From NCBI RefSeq assembly GCF_900109465.1, contig NZ_FOAZ01000038.1, positions 1 through 49,871 of the forward strand: a stretch of 49,871 bases of DNA. Direction: 5' to 3'. Positions 24,017-32,217 of this stretch are shown one piece after another (the stretch's first letter is position 1; every line of letters begins with the position of its first letter). Source of the DNA: Streptacidiphilus jiangxiensis. GTDB lineage: Bacteria > Actinomycetota > Actinomycetes > Streptomycetales > Streptomycetaceae. The notes beneath the pieces are model-generated. The model saw nothing but the letters and a program-made list of their open reading frames with translations, searched no databases and had not been told where the DNA came from. The position numbers and the translations under genes were made by a program.

Positions 24017-24991
24017 TCAGAGCCAGTCCTTGCGTCTGAACGCGACGTACAGCAGGACCGAGAGGGCGACGATGACGAGAGTGGAGACGAGGAATCCCCA
24101 CCGTTGCCCGAAGCCGGGGTAGGGCAGGTTCTGCCCGTAGAAGCCGGTGATCGCGGTCGGAACGGCGATGATCGCCGCCCAGCTGGTCACCTTCTTCATG
24201 ATCATGTTCATTCGGTTGGCCTGGACCGAGAGGTTCGTCTCCACCAGCGACGTGAGCACGTCCCGCAGCGACTCCGTCCACTCGGTGACGCGCAGGACAT
24301 GGTCGTAGACGTCGCGGTAGTACGGCATCAGCGGCTCCGGCACCACCCCCAGGTCCGGGCGCATCAACGAGTTGACGACCTCCCGCATGGGAAGCACCAC
24401 CCGCCGCAGGCGGACCAGCGACTTGCGCAGCTGGTAAGAGCGCTGCTGCACCTCCTGGATCTGCCTGCGTTCCTCTCGGAAGAGCAGTTCGTCGAGCTCC
24501 TCGATGCGGTCGTCGAAATGCTGCACAGCGGCGAAATGCCCGTCCACCAGATAGTCCAGCAGGCCGTACAGCAACAGACCCACGCCGGGTGCCGAAGTGG
24601 CAGGCGCTCGGTCCCAGCGCGCCACCACCTCGTCGATCGGCAGGCCAGCATCCTTCCGGACGGTGATCAGCGCGTTCGCGGTGATCAGTACGGCGATCTC
24701 CCTGGTCACCAGGCTCACGTCGTCGGGCGCGACAGAGACCGCGTAGGCGCTGAGGAACTGGTGGGACCGGTAGCTGTCCAGCTTCGGGCGCTGTCCGGCG
24801 TGCACGGCGTCCTCGAGGGCGAGCTCGTGGAGCCCCAGCTCCTCGCCCACCGCCGCGAAGTCGGCCGGCTCCGGTTGGCACAGGTCCAGCCACACGACGG
24901 CGTTCGGCTCCGCCAGATACCGCGAGACGTCGCCGACCGGGAAGCCCTCGAGGGCGAGGACGCCGCTTCGGTAGAGCCGGGTACGGGCCAT
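24017..24991 (-). CDS. corA: CorA-type magnesium/divalent-cation channel
   Basis: 324-aa CorA-family channel. The soluble N-terminal alpha/beta domain (VVWLDLCQPEPADFAAVGEE, LHELALEDAVHAGQRPKLD) leads into long stalk helices and two C-terminal membrane helices. The selectivity motif at the end of TM1 is YGQN in AITGFYGQNLPYPGFGQ; the classical motif is YGMN, but GQN variants are frequent in actinobacteria. The protein ends in a basic tail (AFRRKDWL). Start ATG at 24991 with a weak GGTCGGGG; the longer frame from 25069 lacks support. Confidence 0.9.
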   Translation of the reverse strand: MARTRLYRSGVLALEGFPVGDVSRYLAEPNAVVWLDLCQPEPADFAAVGEELGLHELALEDAVHAGQRPKLDSYRSHQFLSAYAVSVAPDDVSLVTREIAVLITANALITVRKDAGLPIDEVVARWDRAPATSAPGVGLLLYGLLDYLVDGHFAAVQHFDDRIEELDELLFREERRQIQEVQQRSYQLRKSLVRLRRVVLPMREVVNSLMRPDLGVVPEPLMPYYRDVYDHVLRVTEWTESLRDVLTSLVETNLSVQANRMNMIMKKVTSWAAIIAVPTAITGFYGQNLPYPGFGQRWGFLVSTLVIVALSVLLYVAFRRKDWL

Positions 24992-25139
24992 GCCCCGACC
25001 ATAACCGCGACACTCCGGCATGCACCGATGCGCCCGACGCCTGCGGAGTGTCGCCGCGAACGGACCCACGGCCCGACGAACGGATCAGGCCCCGGGTTCC
25101 GCTCTGTGCGTCGAATCGCGCCTCCGCGCTGCCGTGTCT

Positions 25140-25165
25140 CCCCGGATCCGGATCCGGATCCGGGG
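25140..25165. terminator. 26-bp perfect palindrome with three GGATCC units
   Basis: CCCC, three tandem GGATCC units and GGGG read identically on both strands. It lies 7 bp past the stop of the SPFH gene and upstream of corA, so it most simply terminates SPFH transcription as a strong hairpin. A protein-binding role is possible. Confidence 0.6.
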
Positions 25166-25172
25166 AGGGGGG

Positions 25173-26312
25173 TCATTCCACCGGGCCGAGGTGTCGGGTG
25201 CGTGCCGTTCCCTCGCCGTCGGCGACGGCGCGGGAGGTGCCGAGGTTCTGCCGGACCGACTCCAGGATCGTCAGGCCCTGCCCGACCAGCCCGGCCGCGA
25301 TCTCGCCGAGGCCGTCCGCGCCGTTGAGCACGTTGACGTTGGCGCCGGCCAGACCGCCCGCCGCCTCCTTCACGATCAGCGGGAGCTGGTCGATCAGCAT
25401 CCGGTCGAGGGCGACGCGGTCGTGCGACGCCGCCGCCTCCGCCTGGATCTTCATCCGCTCGGCCTCCGCCAGCGCCAGCACCCGGATCCGCTCCGCCTCC
25501 GCCTCGGCGGGGCGTACGACCTCGGCGACCAGTTGCTGCTCGCGCAGCTCGGCGGCCCGCTGGGCCAGTTCGGTCTGGGCCGCCAGCACCTCCTGCTGGG
25601 CGTGCGCGGCGGCCAGCGGACCGGCCTGCGCGGCCTGCGCCTGGGCGCGTTCCACCTCGGCGCTGTACTGGGCCCTCACGATCGCCGTCTGCCGGGCGTA
25701 CTCGGCCTGGTTCCGCGCCGCGGCCTGCTCCGCCTCGGCGGAGGCCTGGGTGGCCTGCGCCTGGGCGATCTTCGCCTGCCGCTGGATCGCGGCCTGGTGC
25801 GGGGCCGCCATCGCCGCGATGTAGCCGGTCTGCCCGTCGTCGATCGACTGGATCTGCAACGAGTCGACGATCAGGCCGATCTTGGCCATCTCGGCCTTGG
25901 AGGTCTCCAGCACCTCCGTGGCCAGCTTCTGCCGCTCGGTGACGATCTCCTCGACCGTCATCGAGCCGATGATCGCCCGCAGGTGACCGGCGAAGATCCT
26001 CCCGGTCAGCACCGACATCTGGTCCTGGTCGGACAGGAAGCGCTGGCCCGCGTTGACGATGCTCTCCGTGTCGTTGCCGACCTTGAACGCGATCACCGCG
26101 CGCACCGTCAACGCGATGCCCTGGTGGGTGACGCAGTTCTCGTCCACCTCCGCCTCGCACATCGCCAGCGTCAGGAAGCGGGTCTTGCGGAAGACCGGCG
26201 ACACGAACGTGCCGTGGCCGGTGACGACGCGGAACGGCGCCGCACCCATCCCCCGCCGGCCACCGGAGATCAGCATCGCCTGGTCCGGAGCGGGAACTCG
26301 ATAGCCGAACAT
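25173..26312 (-). CDS. SPFH/flotillin-like protein
   Basis: 379 aa. It begins MFGYRVPAPDQAMLISGG, the flotillin-like opening, then an SPFH/Band 7 domain to about residue 170 (CEAEVDENCVTHQGIALTVR, GSMTVEEIVTERQKLATEVL, IVDSLQIQSIDD). Next is a long Ala/Glu/Gln-rich coiled coil (~180-300: AIQRQAKIAQAQATQASAEA and onward), ending in RTRHLGPVE. It would organise membrane microdomains or scaffold signalling proteins. The second ATG (26312) is preferred because GAGGAG abuts the first ATG (26318) and is 6 nt from the second. Minus-strand neighbour of DUF5994 gene 1, 361 bp downstream of it. A decayed copy of its 3' end lies at 33423-33527. Confidence 0.88.
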   Translation of the reverse strand: MFGYRVPAPDQAMLISGGRRGMGAAPFRVVTGHGTFVSPVFRKTRFLTLAMCEAEVDENCVTHQGIALTVRAVIAFKVGNDTESIVNAGQRFLSDQDQMSVLTGRIFAGHLRAIIGSMTVEEIVTERQKLATEVLETSKAEMAKIGLIVDSLQIQSIDDGQTGYIAAMAAPHQAAIQRQAKIAQAQATQASAEAEQAAARNQAEYARQTAIVRAQYSAEVERAQAQAAQAGPLAAAHAQQEVLAAQTELAQRAAELREQQLVAEVVRPAEAEAERIRVLALAEAERMKIQAEAAASHDRVALDRMLIDQLPLIVKEAAGGLAGANVNVLNGADGLGEIAAGLVGQGLTILESVRQNLGTSRAVADGEGTARTRHLGPVE

Positions 26313-26673
26313 GCTCATCTCCTCGGGCGACAGCGCCCCCGCGGGATCCGATCAGGCCGCCGGTGGCGACCCGCTCCTCCGGACGGCGCCGCGTCCGAGG
26401 CACTCGATCGAGCCTCGGCCTGCGCTGCCCCGGGCCGAAGGGGAATCCACTGGGGAGTACATGCCGATTCGGAGATCAGGGGTGTGTCACTCCCATGGTG
26501 CACCCGGCGAGGCGCTGGGCGGCAGGGTCGCGGGCACGTTCTTTGCCGTGGCGGCAACTTCGCCGCACGGCCCCCGCGACCACCCCCGCCGGACACCCTC
26601 AGGTCCGGCCGTTCCGGGTAGTCCCTCGGGGATCGCGGTCCCGGGACATCCCCGTCGCCGGGCGGTCCACGGG
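26313..26673. other. Intergenic region, no gene seen
   Basis: 361 bp between DUF5994 gene 1 and the SPFH gene, both on the minus strand. It presumably holds the SPFH promoter. Plus-strand frames here lack ribosome sites. A GGGGAGTAC stretch at about 26452-26460 on the plus strand recalls the CGGAGTA box but has no gene behind it. Confidence 0.5.
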
Positions 26674-27153
26674 TCACGCGGCGGGTGTGATGCCGGTCTT
26701 GACGAAGATCTGCCGGGCCGAGTCGGAGGCTCCGGCCAGCACCGCCGCGGCCATGGCGGCCTGGGCGGCCGTGGGGTCGGTGTCGGGAGGGACGACCAGG
26801 AGCAGGAAGTGGTCATGGTCGCCCCGGGTGAGGATCACCGTGTCGTCGCCGACGGGGAACCAGTCGATGTGGACGACACGATCGTCGACGATCATCCGTC
26901 CCGGCACCTGGTCCCACGCGGCGGCGTCCAGGCCCACCCGCTCGATCGGCCCCACGGACTCCGCCACCGCCGTGATCAGGGCCGGAAGTTCCGCGGCCAG
27001 GTCGCGTGAGCGCGGCCACCAGGCCCCGTCGTGGGCCCCCAGCCGCGAGGCGGTCGTCTCCAGCCGCAGGACCACCGCGCCAGGCGCGTGCGGCCAGTCG
27101 CTCGTGTCCGGCAGCAACCTTCCCGCTGCCGGTGTCGAAGGATCGACATTCAT
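26674..27153 (-). CDS. DUF5994 protein 1
   Basis: 159-aa member of a streptomycete family of unknown function (DUF5994 by recognition). Family core: VVLRLETTASRLGAHDGAWW, WWPRSRDLAAELPALI, VGPIERVGLDAAAWDQVPGR, VVHIDWFPVGDDTVILTRGD and HFLLLVVPPDTDPTAAQAAM. No signal peptide, membrane helix or metal motif; the strict DGAWWPRS and LLVVPP motifs suggest a conserved pocket or interface. It belongs to the subgroup with genes 4 and 5 (HFLLLV.P..TD.RTA.AAM). The start ATG at 27153 has no Shine-Dalgarno; the shared GACGGG lies 9 nt upstream. Function cannot be assigned. Confidence 0.85.
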   Translation of the reverse strand: MNVDPSTPAAGRLLPDTSDWPHAPGAVVLRLETTASRLGAHDGAWWPRSRDLAAELPALITAVAESVGPIERVGLDAAAWDQVPGRMIVDDRVVHIDWFPVGDDTVILTRGDHDHFLLLVVPPDTDPTAAQAAMAAAVLAGASDSARQIFVKTGITPAA

Positions 27154-27287
27154 GGAACACCGCCCGTCCGCCGCGGACCGCCGCGCCCGAAGGCCCCCGC
27201 CGACCAGCCGCCAGGCCGATCCGCCGACCCGCCGAGCCGCTCCAGGGCCCCATTCCACGCTACTCCGGCAGGGCCGGAGTAGCGTGG
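27154..27287 (-). promoter_or_regulatory. DUF5994 gene 1 promoter box and structured leader
   Basis: Minus-strand reading: CGGAG followed by TAGCGT (27257-27267) as the -10-like box, about 95 nt of GC-rich leader, hairpin GTCCG-CGG-CGGAC (27166-27178), GACGGG (27163-27168), then 9 nt to the ATG. The box lies within a perfect inverted repeat of two 15-bp arms (27255-27269 and 27273-27287, 3-bp loop). The same order of elements precedes DUF5994 genes 2, 4 and 5. Confidence 0.6.
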
Positions 27288-27511
27288 CTGCCGGCCGGCC
27301 GTGCCAGGCCAACAGGACGTCGTGGCTCCCGGTGTGCCCGGGTCCGGCGGTGTCCACGGACGGACGGACCCGGAAGCCCGTCAGCCGTCGGCCACCGGCC
27401 GGTCGGCGCCATGCCGTCCGTCCTGTCTCATCCCGGCGCGAACTGCCCGGTCCACTCCGACGACCGGGGACCTGGGCTCGGTTGCCCCCGCGCCCTGGCA
27501 TTCCGTCGAGG

Positions 27512-28420
27512 TCAGAGACGGGTCCTGCCGACAGCGGGGTGGGTACCGGTGCGGGGAGCGGTCATGTCGAGCAGGATCATGGCGTCGTGGTCCGGGGTGC
27601 CGGGTTCGGCGACGTAGATGCCCAGGCGCTGGCCGGGGGTGCCTTCGAGTTGCATGCCCTGGAAGGAGAGGGTGATCTCGCCGACCTGGGGGTGGTGGAA
27701 CGTCTTCGGCTTCTGCGCGTGGCGGGCTCGCGCGACGTCGTAGCGGTCCCAGAGTTTGGCGAAGTCGGCGCTCTTCAGCAGGAGTTCGCCGACGAGTCCG
27801 GCCAGGTCGGGGGCGTCGGGGTCGGTGCCGGCCAGGGCGCGCAGGCGGGCGACGCAACCGCGGATCTGGGTGGACCAGTCGGCGTAGAGGTCCGGGGCCT
27901 GGGGGTGGAGGAAGAGGTACCGCGCAAGATTGCGTTGCCGGACCGGCCACTCCTCGATCCCGGAGTACAGCGCGAGCGCGCCGGGGTTGGCGGCTAGCAG
28001 GTCCAGGGTGCGGCTGGTGACGTAGGCCGGGCTCGGTCGCAGGTTCTCCAGCAGCAGTCTGACCTTGGGGCTGACCGTGCGGCTCGGGGCGACCGGAGGC
28101 ACGGGCGCGTGACGGGCGGCGCGGACGGCGAGGTTGCGCAGATGGCTCTGCTCGTCCTCGTCCAGCTTGAGGGCGCGACCGAGTGCCTCGACCACGGCCA
28201 GGCTGGGGTGGGTCTCCCGGCCGCGCTCCAACCGGGTGTAGTAGTCGATGCTCACCCCGGCCAGCGCGGCGACCTCCTCGCGGCGCAGTCCCGGGGTACG
28301 CCGCACACCGGCCCCAGGGGTGAAGCCGACCTCGGCCGGGGTCACCTGGGTGCGCCGGGCGCGCAGAAAGCGCCCCAGCTCCGTGCCGCCGCTGTCGGAC
28401 TGCTGCCGCGCTGGTGCCAT
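27512..28420 (-). CDS. XRE-family regulator with MmyB-like ligand domain
   Basis: 302-aa regulator. The N-terminal HTH_XRE is LGRFLRARRTQVTPAEVGF, TPGLRREEVAALAGVSIDYY and TRLERGRETHPS. The C-terminal MmyB-type domain, which resembles a PAS-fold lipid- or ligand-binding unit, covers about residues 110-275 (LLENLRPSPAYVTSRTLDLL, NLARYLFLHPQAPDLYADW). Such regulators usually control an adjacent divergent oxidoreductase, here the dehydrogenase at 28700. The ATG at 28420 lies within a 16-bp palindrome; no ribosome site is clear, and an ATG at 28459 is the alternative. About 225 bp beyond its stop lies the 15-bp inverted repeat. Confidence 0.88.
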   Translation of the reverse strand: MAPARQQSDSGGTELGRFLRARRTQVTPAEVGFTPGAGVRRTPGLRREEVAALAGVSIDYYTRLERGRETHPSLAVVEALGRALKLDEDEQSHLRNLAVRAARHAPVPPVAPSRTVSPKVRLLLENLRPSPAYVTSRTLDLLAANPGALALYSGIEEWPVRQRNLARYLFLHPQAPDLYADWSTQIRGCVARLRALAGTDPDAPDLAGLVGELLLKSADFAKLWDRYDVARARHAQKPKTFHHPQVGEITLSFQGMQLEGTPGQRLGIYVAEPGTPDHDAMILLDMTAPRTGTHPAVGRTRL

Positions 28421-28427
28421 GGCACCA
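28412..28427. promoter_or_regulatory. 16-bp palindrome over the XRE start codon
   Basis: TGGTGCCATGGCACCA is a perfect palindrome whose centre contains the ATG used here as start. A regulator bound there would block its own transcription or translation start. Candidate autoregulatory site. Confidence 0.5.
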
Positions 28428-28699
28428 GTGTGGCCCGCGCGCGACGTGGACGCCGCCATCCAGGGGGGCCGTGCCGCACCCCCTCTCGCGCTCCCCGGAA
28501 CGGCTCGCCCTGCCGCGTGGCCGTCCCGCCGGGCACGGTTTAAGAAGAGAGCAGATCAGTGATCCACGATCCGCCTCACCGTGCGGGACCGCGCGAAGGC
28601 CAAGGCGCGTGACAGCAGCAGAGGCGCCGCGAACCGCGACCCGCGGACCACCCCGAAGCCCCGAAAGCCCCCGCAGCCCCCGAGGAACAGGCCCCCGAA

Positions 28700-29734
28700 A
28701 TGCGCGCAACACTGCTCTACCAGGCCGGCGACATCCGCGTCGAGGACGTCTCCGACCCCAAGCTCCAGCAGCCCACCGACGCGGTCGTCCGCATCGTGGC
28801 CGGCTGCGTCTGCGGCAGCGACCTGTGGCCCTACAAGTCCGCGCCGCTCACCGACACCCCCCGCCACATGGGCCACGAGTTCATCGGCGTGGTCGAGGAG
28901 ACCGGCACCGAGGTGACAACCGTCAGGTCCGGCGACCTCGTCGTGGTCCCGTTCACCTATTCGGACGGTACCTGCGAGAACTGCCGCCGGGGCCTGACCA
29001 CCTCGTGCCGCCACGGCGGAGCCTGGGGTGTGGGCGGTCTCGACGGCGGGCAGGGCGAGGCCGCCCGCATCCCGTGGGCCGACGGCACCCTCGTCAAGCT
29101 CCCCGTCGGCGAGGACTCCGAGCTGCTGCCCGACCTGCTGACCCTCTCCGACGTGCTGTGCACCGGCTACCACGCCGCCCGCACCGCCGGGGTCCAGGCG
29201 GGCGACACCGTCACGGTGATCGGCGACGGCGCGGTCGGCCTGTCCGCGGTCATCTCGGCGAAGCTGCTCGGCGCCGAGCGCATCATCCTGATGGGCCGTC
29301 ACACCCAGCGTACGGACCTCGGGCGCGAGTTCGGTGCCACTGACGTCGTTGCCGGACGCGGCCAGGACGGCGTCGAGGCCGTGCGCGAGCTGACCGGCGG
29401 CTTCGGTACCGACCAGGTGCTGGAATGCGTCGGCCTGAAGGACGCCCTCCTCCAGGCTGCCGGCGTGGTCCGCGACGGCGGCGTGATCAGCCGTGTCGGC
29501 GCCCCGCAGTACCCCGAAGTGCCTTTCGGCTTCCCCGAGTTCCTGCGCAACATCACCCTCACCGGCGGCGTCGCACCCGCCCGCGCCTACATCGACGAGC
29601 TCATGCCGCACATCCTGAACGGCGACATCCACCCCGGCCGCGTCTTCGACCGCACCGTCCCCCTGGACCAGGTCGCCGAGGGCTACCGCCTGATGAACGA
29701 CCGCGAGGCCCTCAAGGTCCTCGTCCGCCCGTGA
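28700..29734 (+). CDS. Zinc-dependent alcohol dehydrogenase family protein
   Basis: 344-aa medium-chain dehydrogenase. Catalytic zinc ligands lie in AGCVCGSDLWPY and HMGHEFIGVVEE. The structural-zinc lobe TCENCRRGLTTSC has three cysteines, the usual first one being replaced. The nucleotide-binding motif is VTVIGDGAVGLSAV followed by GRHTQRTDLGREFGATDVV, which with Arg/Thr favours NADP. Start ATG follows CCCCCGAA, a poor ribosome site. Divergent from the XRE regulator and 26 bp upstream of an alpha/beta hydrolase, so probably an XRE-controlled pair acting on an aldehyde or alcohol. Confidence 0.9.
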   Translation: MRATLLYQAGDIRVEDVSDPKLQQPTDAVVRIVAGCVCGSDLWPYKSAPLTDTPRHMGHEFIGVVEETGTEVTTVRSGDLVVVPFTYSDGTCENCRRGLTTSCRHGGAWGVGGLDGGQGEAARIPWADGTLVKLPVGEDSELLPDLLTLSDVLCTGYHAARTAGVQAGDTVTVIGDGAVGLSAVISAKLLGAERIILMGRHTQRTDLGREFGATDVVAGRGQDGVEAVRELTGGFGTDQVLECVGLKDALLQAAGVVRDGGVISRVGAPQYPEVPFGFPEFLRNITLTGGVAPARAYIDELMPHILNGDIHPGRVFDRTVPLDQVAEGYRLMNDREALKVLVRP

Positions 29735-29760
29735 AACCCGCTTCGAAGCACAGCAAGGAC

Positions 29761-30690
29761 ATGACCATGGAACGAGTGACCTTCCAGAACAAGGGCAACA
29801 CGGTCGTCGGCAACCTGTTCCGGCCGGACGGCTTCGAGCAGGGCATGCGGTACCCGGCGATCGTGGTGACCCACCCCTTCGGCGCGGTCAAGGAGCAGGT
29901 CTCCACGACCTACGCGAAGCTGCTGGCGGCGCAGGGCTTCGTCACCCTCGTATTCGACGCCTCCTACCAGGGTGAGAGCGGCGGCGAGCCGCACTTCTCG
30001 GAGTTCCCCGCCTCCCGCGTGGAGGACATCCGCTGCGCGGTGGACTTCCTGAGCAACCACCCCGACGTGGACGCCGACCGGATCGGCGCGCTGGGCATCT
30101 GCGCGGGCGGCGGCTACACCGTCAACGCTGCGCAGACCGAGCTGCGGATCAAGGCGGCGGCGGGCGTGAGCACCTTCAACATCGGTGCCGCCCGCCGCGA
30201 CGGCGTCGGCCCGCTCGGGGCGCAGACCGCGGAGTACCGCACCGGCCTGCTGGAGCGGTCGGCCAAGGCCCGCACCCGCGAGGCGGCCGGTGGCGAGGTC
30301 GAGATGTTCTCCCTGATCGCCGACAACCCGAGGTTCGACATGAACGACCTGTCGACGATCCCCGCGATGTACCTGGAGGGCTACAGGTACTACTCGGAGA
30401 TCGACCCCAACCCCCGGTTCATGGGGACGTTCGCGTTGTCCAGCCTGAGCCAGCAGATGGCCTTCTTCCCGTTCGAGGGGATCGAGCTGATCTCCCCGCG
30501 CCCGCTGCTGCTGATCGCCGGCTCCGAGGCCGACACCCTCTCCTACAGCCAGGACGCCATCGCGAAGGCGAAGGAGCCCAAGGAACTCCATGTCCTCGAC
30601 GGCGCCTCCCACATCGACCTGTACTGGAACCCCGACCACGTCCCGCAGGTCGCCGAGAAGCTCACCGAGTTCTTCACCAAGCACCTGTGA
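29761..30690 (+). CDS. Alpha/beta hydrolase, dienelactone-hydrolase-like, with Cys nucleophile
   Basis: 309 aa. The strand-turn-helix elbow is IGALGICAGGGYTVNA, with Cys where serine hydrolases have Ser, as in dienelactone hydrolase and the YcjY-like group. Other parts: IVVTHPFGAVKEQ, LVFDASYQGESGG, the acid region PLLLIAGSEADTLSYS and the histidine in LDGASHIDLYWNPDHV. AAGGAC lies just upstream of the ATG at 29761. Likely cotranscribed with the dehydrogenase. The substrate is unknown. Confidence 0.87.
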   Translation: MTMERVTFQNKGNTVVGNLFRPDGFEQGMRYPAIVVTHPFGAVKEQVSTTYAKLLAAQGFVTLVFDASYQGESGGEPHFSEFPASRVEDIRCAVDFLSNHPDVDADRIGALGICAGGGYTVNAAQTELRIKAAAGVSTFNIGAARRDGVGPLGAQTAEYRTGLLERSAKARTREAAGGEVEMFSLIADNPRFDMNDLSTIPAMYLEGYRYYSEIDPNPRFMGTFALSSLSQQMAFFPFEGIELISPRPLLLIAGSEADTLSYSQDAIAKAKEPKELHVLDGASHIDLYWNPDHVPQVAEKLTEFFTKHL

Positions 30691-30720
30691 GCGATCGATC
30701 GCCCGAGAGCTGACCACGGC

Positions 30721-31494
30721 TCACATGGGCATGGCCGGGGGCAGGTGGAGACCGGGGACCAGGCCCGGGTGCCCGGGGACGAAGCAGGCGAAGCCGATCA
30801 GGGCGACCCCTGCGACGAGGCTGAACACCTTGCCGTGGCGCCATGTCTTCTCCAGGAACACCACCACGGCCAGGCCGGCCATCCAGGCGAGGTTCATCAC
30901 CCCGACCACGATCAGGACGACCATCAGGCCCCAGCAGCAGCCGACGCAGTACCCGCCGTGGTACAGGCCGACCCGCAGGTCGCGCAGACGCCCCGAGTAG
31001 GTGCCGAAGTGCAGGAGGAAGCCCAGCGGTGAGCGGCAGTGGCGCAGACAGCGGTCCTTGAGCGGGGCCAGCTGGTAGAGACCGGCCCCCGCCAGCACGA
31101 CGGCGCCCACCCAGGGCGCGGCATTCGGGGCCCTGGCCGCGAGTTCGCCGCCGGCCCAGGCCGCGGCGAACGCGGCCAGACCGAAGGCCTCCCAGGCACA
31201 CAGGTAGCCGATCACCAGGCCGGTGCTGCGGCCCGCGCGCCTCCAGCCTCTCGCCTGCGACCGCAGCGTCCGTAGATAGAGCGATACGACGGGCGCGACC
31301 GAAGGGAGCATCATCGCGGCCATCATCAGGCCCCACAGGGCCAGGAACCCCCACAGGTCCCTGCCCATCGTGCCCGGGCCCGCCGCCATGCCGGACGCGC
31401 TGCGGACCGTCAGGATCCAGGCCAGTGCTGCGGCCGCGAGCAGGGCCGCCCAACTCGCCGGGGCGACGGCCCGCCGGACCGACGTCGGCGACAT
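30721..31494 (-). CDS. DUF2182 metal-binding-type membrane protein
   Basis: 257 aa with about six membrane segments. Family motifs: GLMMAAMMLPSVAP, LYQLAPLKDRCLRHCRSPLG and VGLYHGGYCVGCCWGLMVV, all Cys-rich and typical of DUF2182 (predicted metal-binding membrane proteins). Its ATG follows directly, with no spacer, on the stop of the DUF1326 gene, and these two families commonly occur together. Role unknown; a metal- or redox-linked membrane function is likely. Confidence 0.9.
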   Translation of the reverse strand: MSPTSVRRAVAPASWAALLAAAALAWILTVRSASGMAAGPGTMGRDLWGFLALWGLMMAAMMLPSVAPVVSLYLRTLRSQARGWRRAGRSTGLVIGYLCAWEAFGLAAFAAAWAGGELAARAPNAAPWVGAVVLAGAGLYQLAPLKDRCLRHCRSPLGFLLHFGTYSGRLRDLRVGLYHGGYCVGCCWGLMVVLIVVGVMNLAWMAGLAVVVFLEKTWRHGKVFSLVAGVALIGFACFVPGHPGLVPGLHLPPAMPM

Positions 31495-32100
31495 TCAGGC
31501 CGCCCAGGAGAACGGCGCCGAGAAGGCGTTCTTCCCTTCGTTCTCGAAGGCGAGGCCGAACGCGTTCACCCGCGACCTGGTCGCGGTTCCGGCTGCGAGG
31601 GTGTCCGCGGGGAAGCCCACCCCGCTGACCCGGACGCCCTTGCCGGTCGCGTCCAGCGGAGAGACGAAGTCCTCGACCTCCAGGTCGACCGCGTCGCCGA
31701 TCCTGACGCGGTGGCTGCGCCCGTCGTCGGCGTACTCGATCCGGGCGACCTCCAGCCCGAGCATCTCACCGACCAACGGACCGAGGCCCGCCATCGGACC
31801 GCCCCGCTGGCCGGAGAAGACCCCACCGAGCGCCTCCGCCTGAGCCGGCGAGGCCGCCTCGTCCATGAAGAGGCCCATCCGCCAGCCGCCCTCGCTCATG
31901 AGGGGTGGGGTGTCGGCCACGACGCCGACCGTCAGACCGCTCACCTCCACGTCGTCGACCTGACCGGAGGCGACGTGGAACGCCAGGACGACCAGACACC
32001 GGTCGTGGTCCGCAGGCGCCGAGAGGCCGGATGTCGAGCAGGGGCAGACCATGTCGCAGTTGCAGTTCTCGAAATACGTCCCTTCGATGTGCCATGCCAT
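31495..32100 (-). CDS. DUF1326 protein
   Basis: 201 aa. The N-terminus MAWHIEGTYFENCNCDMVCP carries the Cys-x-Cys-x4-Cys-x-Cys cluster of DUF1326; the rest (GGWRMGLFMDEAASPAQAEA, GMFxGQRGGPMAGLGPLVGE-like) also fits. Possibly a copper- or zinc-binding soluble partner of the DUF2182 protein encoded directly downstream. The ATG at 32100 has GGAAGGAG 7-8 nt upstream. Divergent from the DUF899 gene. Confidence 0.9.
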   Translation of the reverse strand: MAWHIEGTYFENCNCDMVCPCSTSGLSAPADHDRCLVVLAFHVASGQVDDVEVSGLTVGVVADTPPLMSEGGWRMGLFMDEAASPAQAEALGGVFSGQRGGPMAGLGPLVGEMLGLEVARIEYADDGRSHRVRIGDAVDLEVEDFVSPLDATGKGVRVSGVGFPADTLAAGTATRSRVNAFGLAFENEGKNAFSAPFSWAA

Positions 32101-32217
32101 CGGAAGCTCCTTCCTCTTCCTGAGGCACACTTCTGGTCCCTCATTCTCCGCTCCCGGCGATCACCGGGCAACGGTGGTTCGCTGGAGACAAGGCGTCCTC
32201 CGGAAGGGAGCGGTCCC

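Noticed and set aside
25140..25165. GGATCC repeats as a cloning-site artefact
   Set aside because: BamHI-like units could suggest vector sequence, but flanking DNA is continuous genomic coding context, so a natural terminator is more likely.
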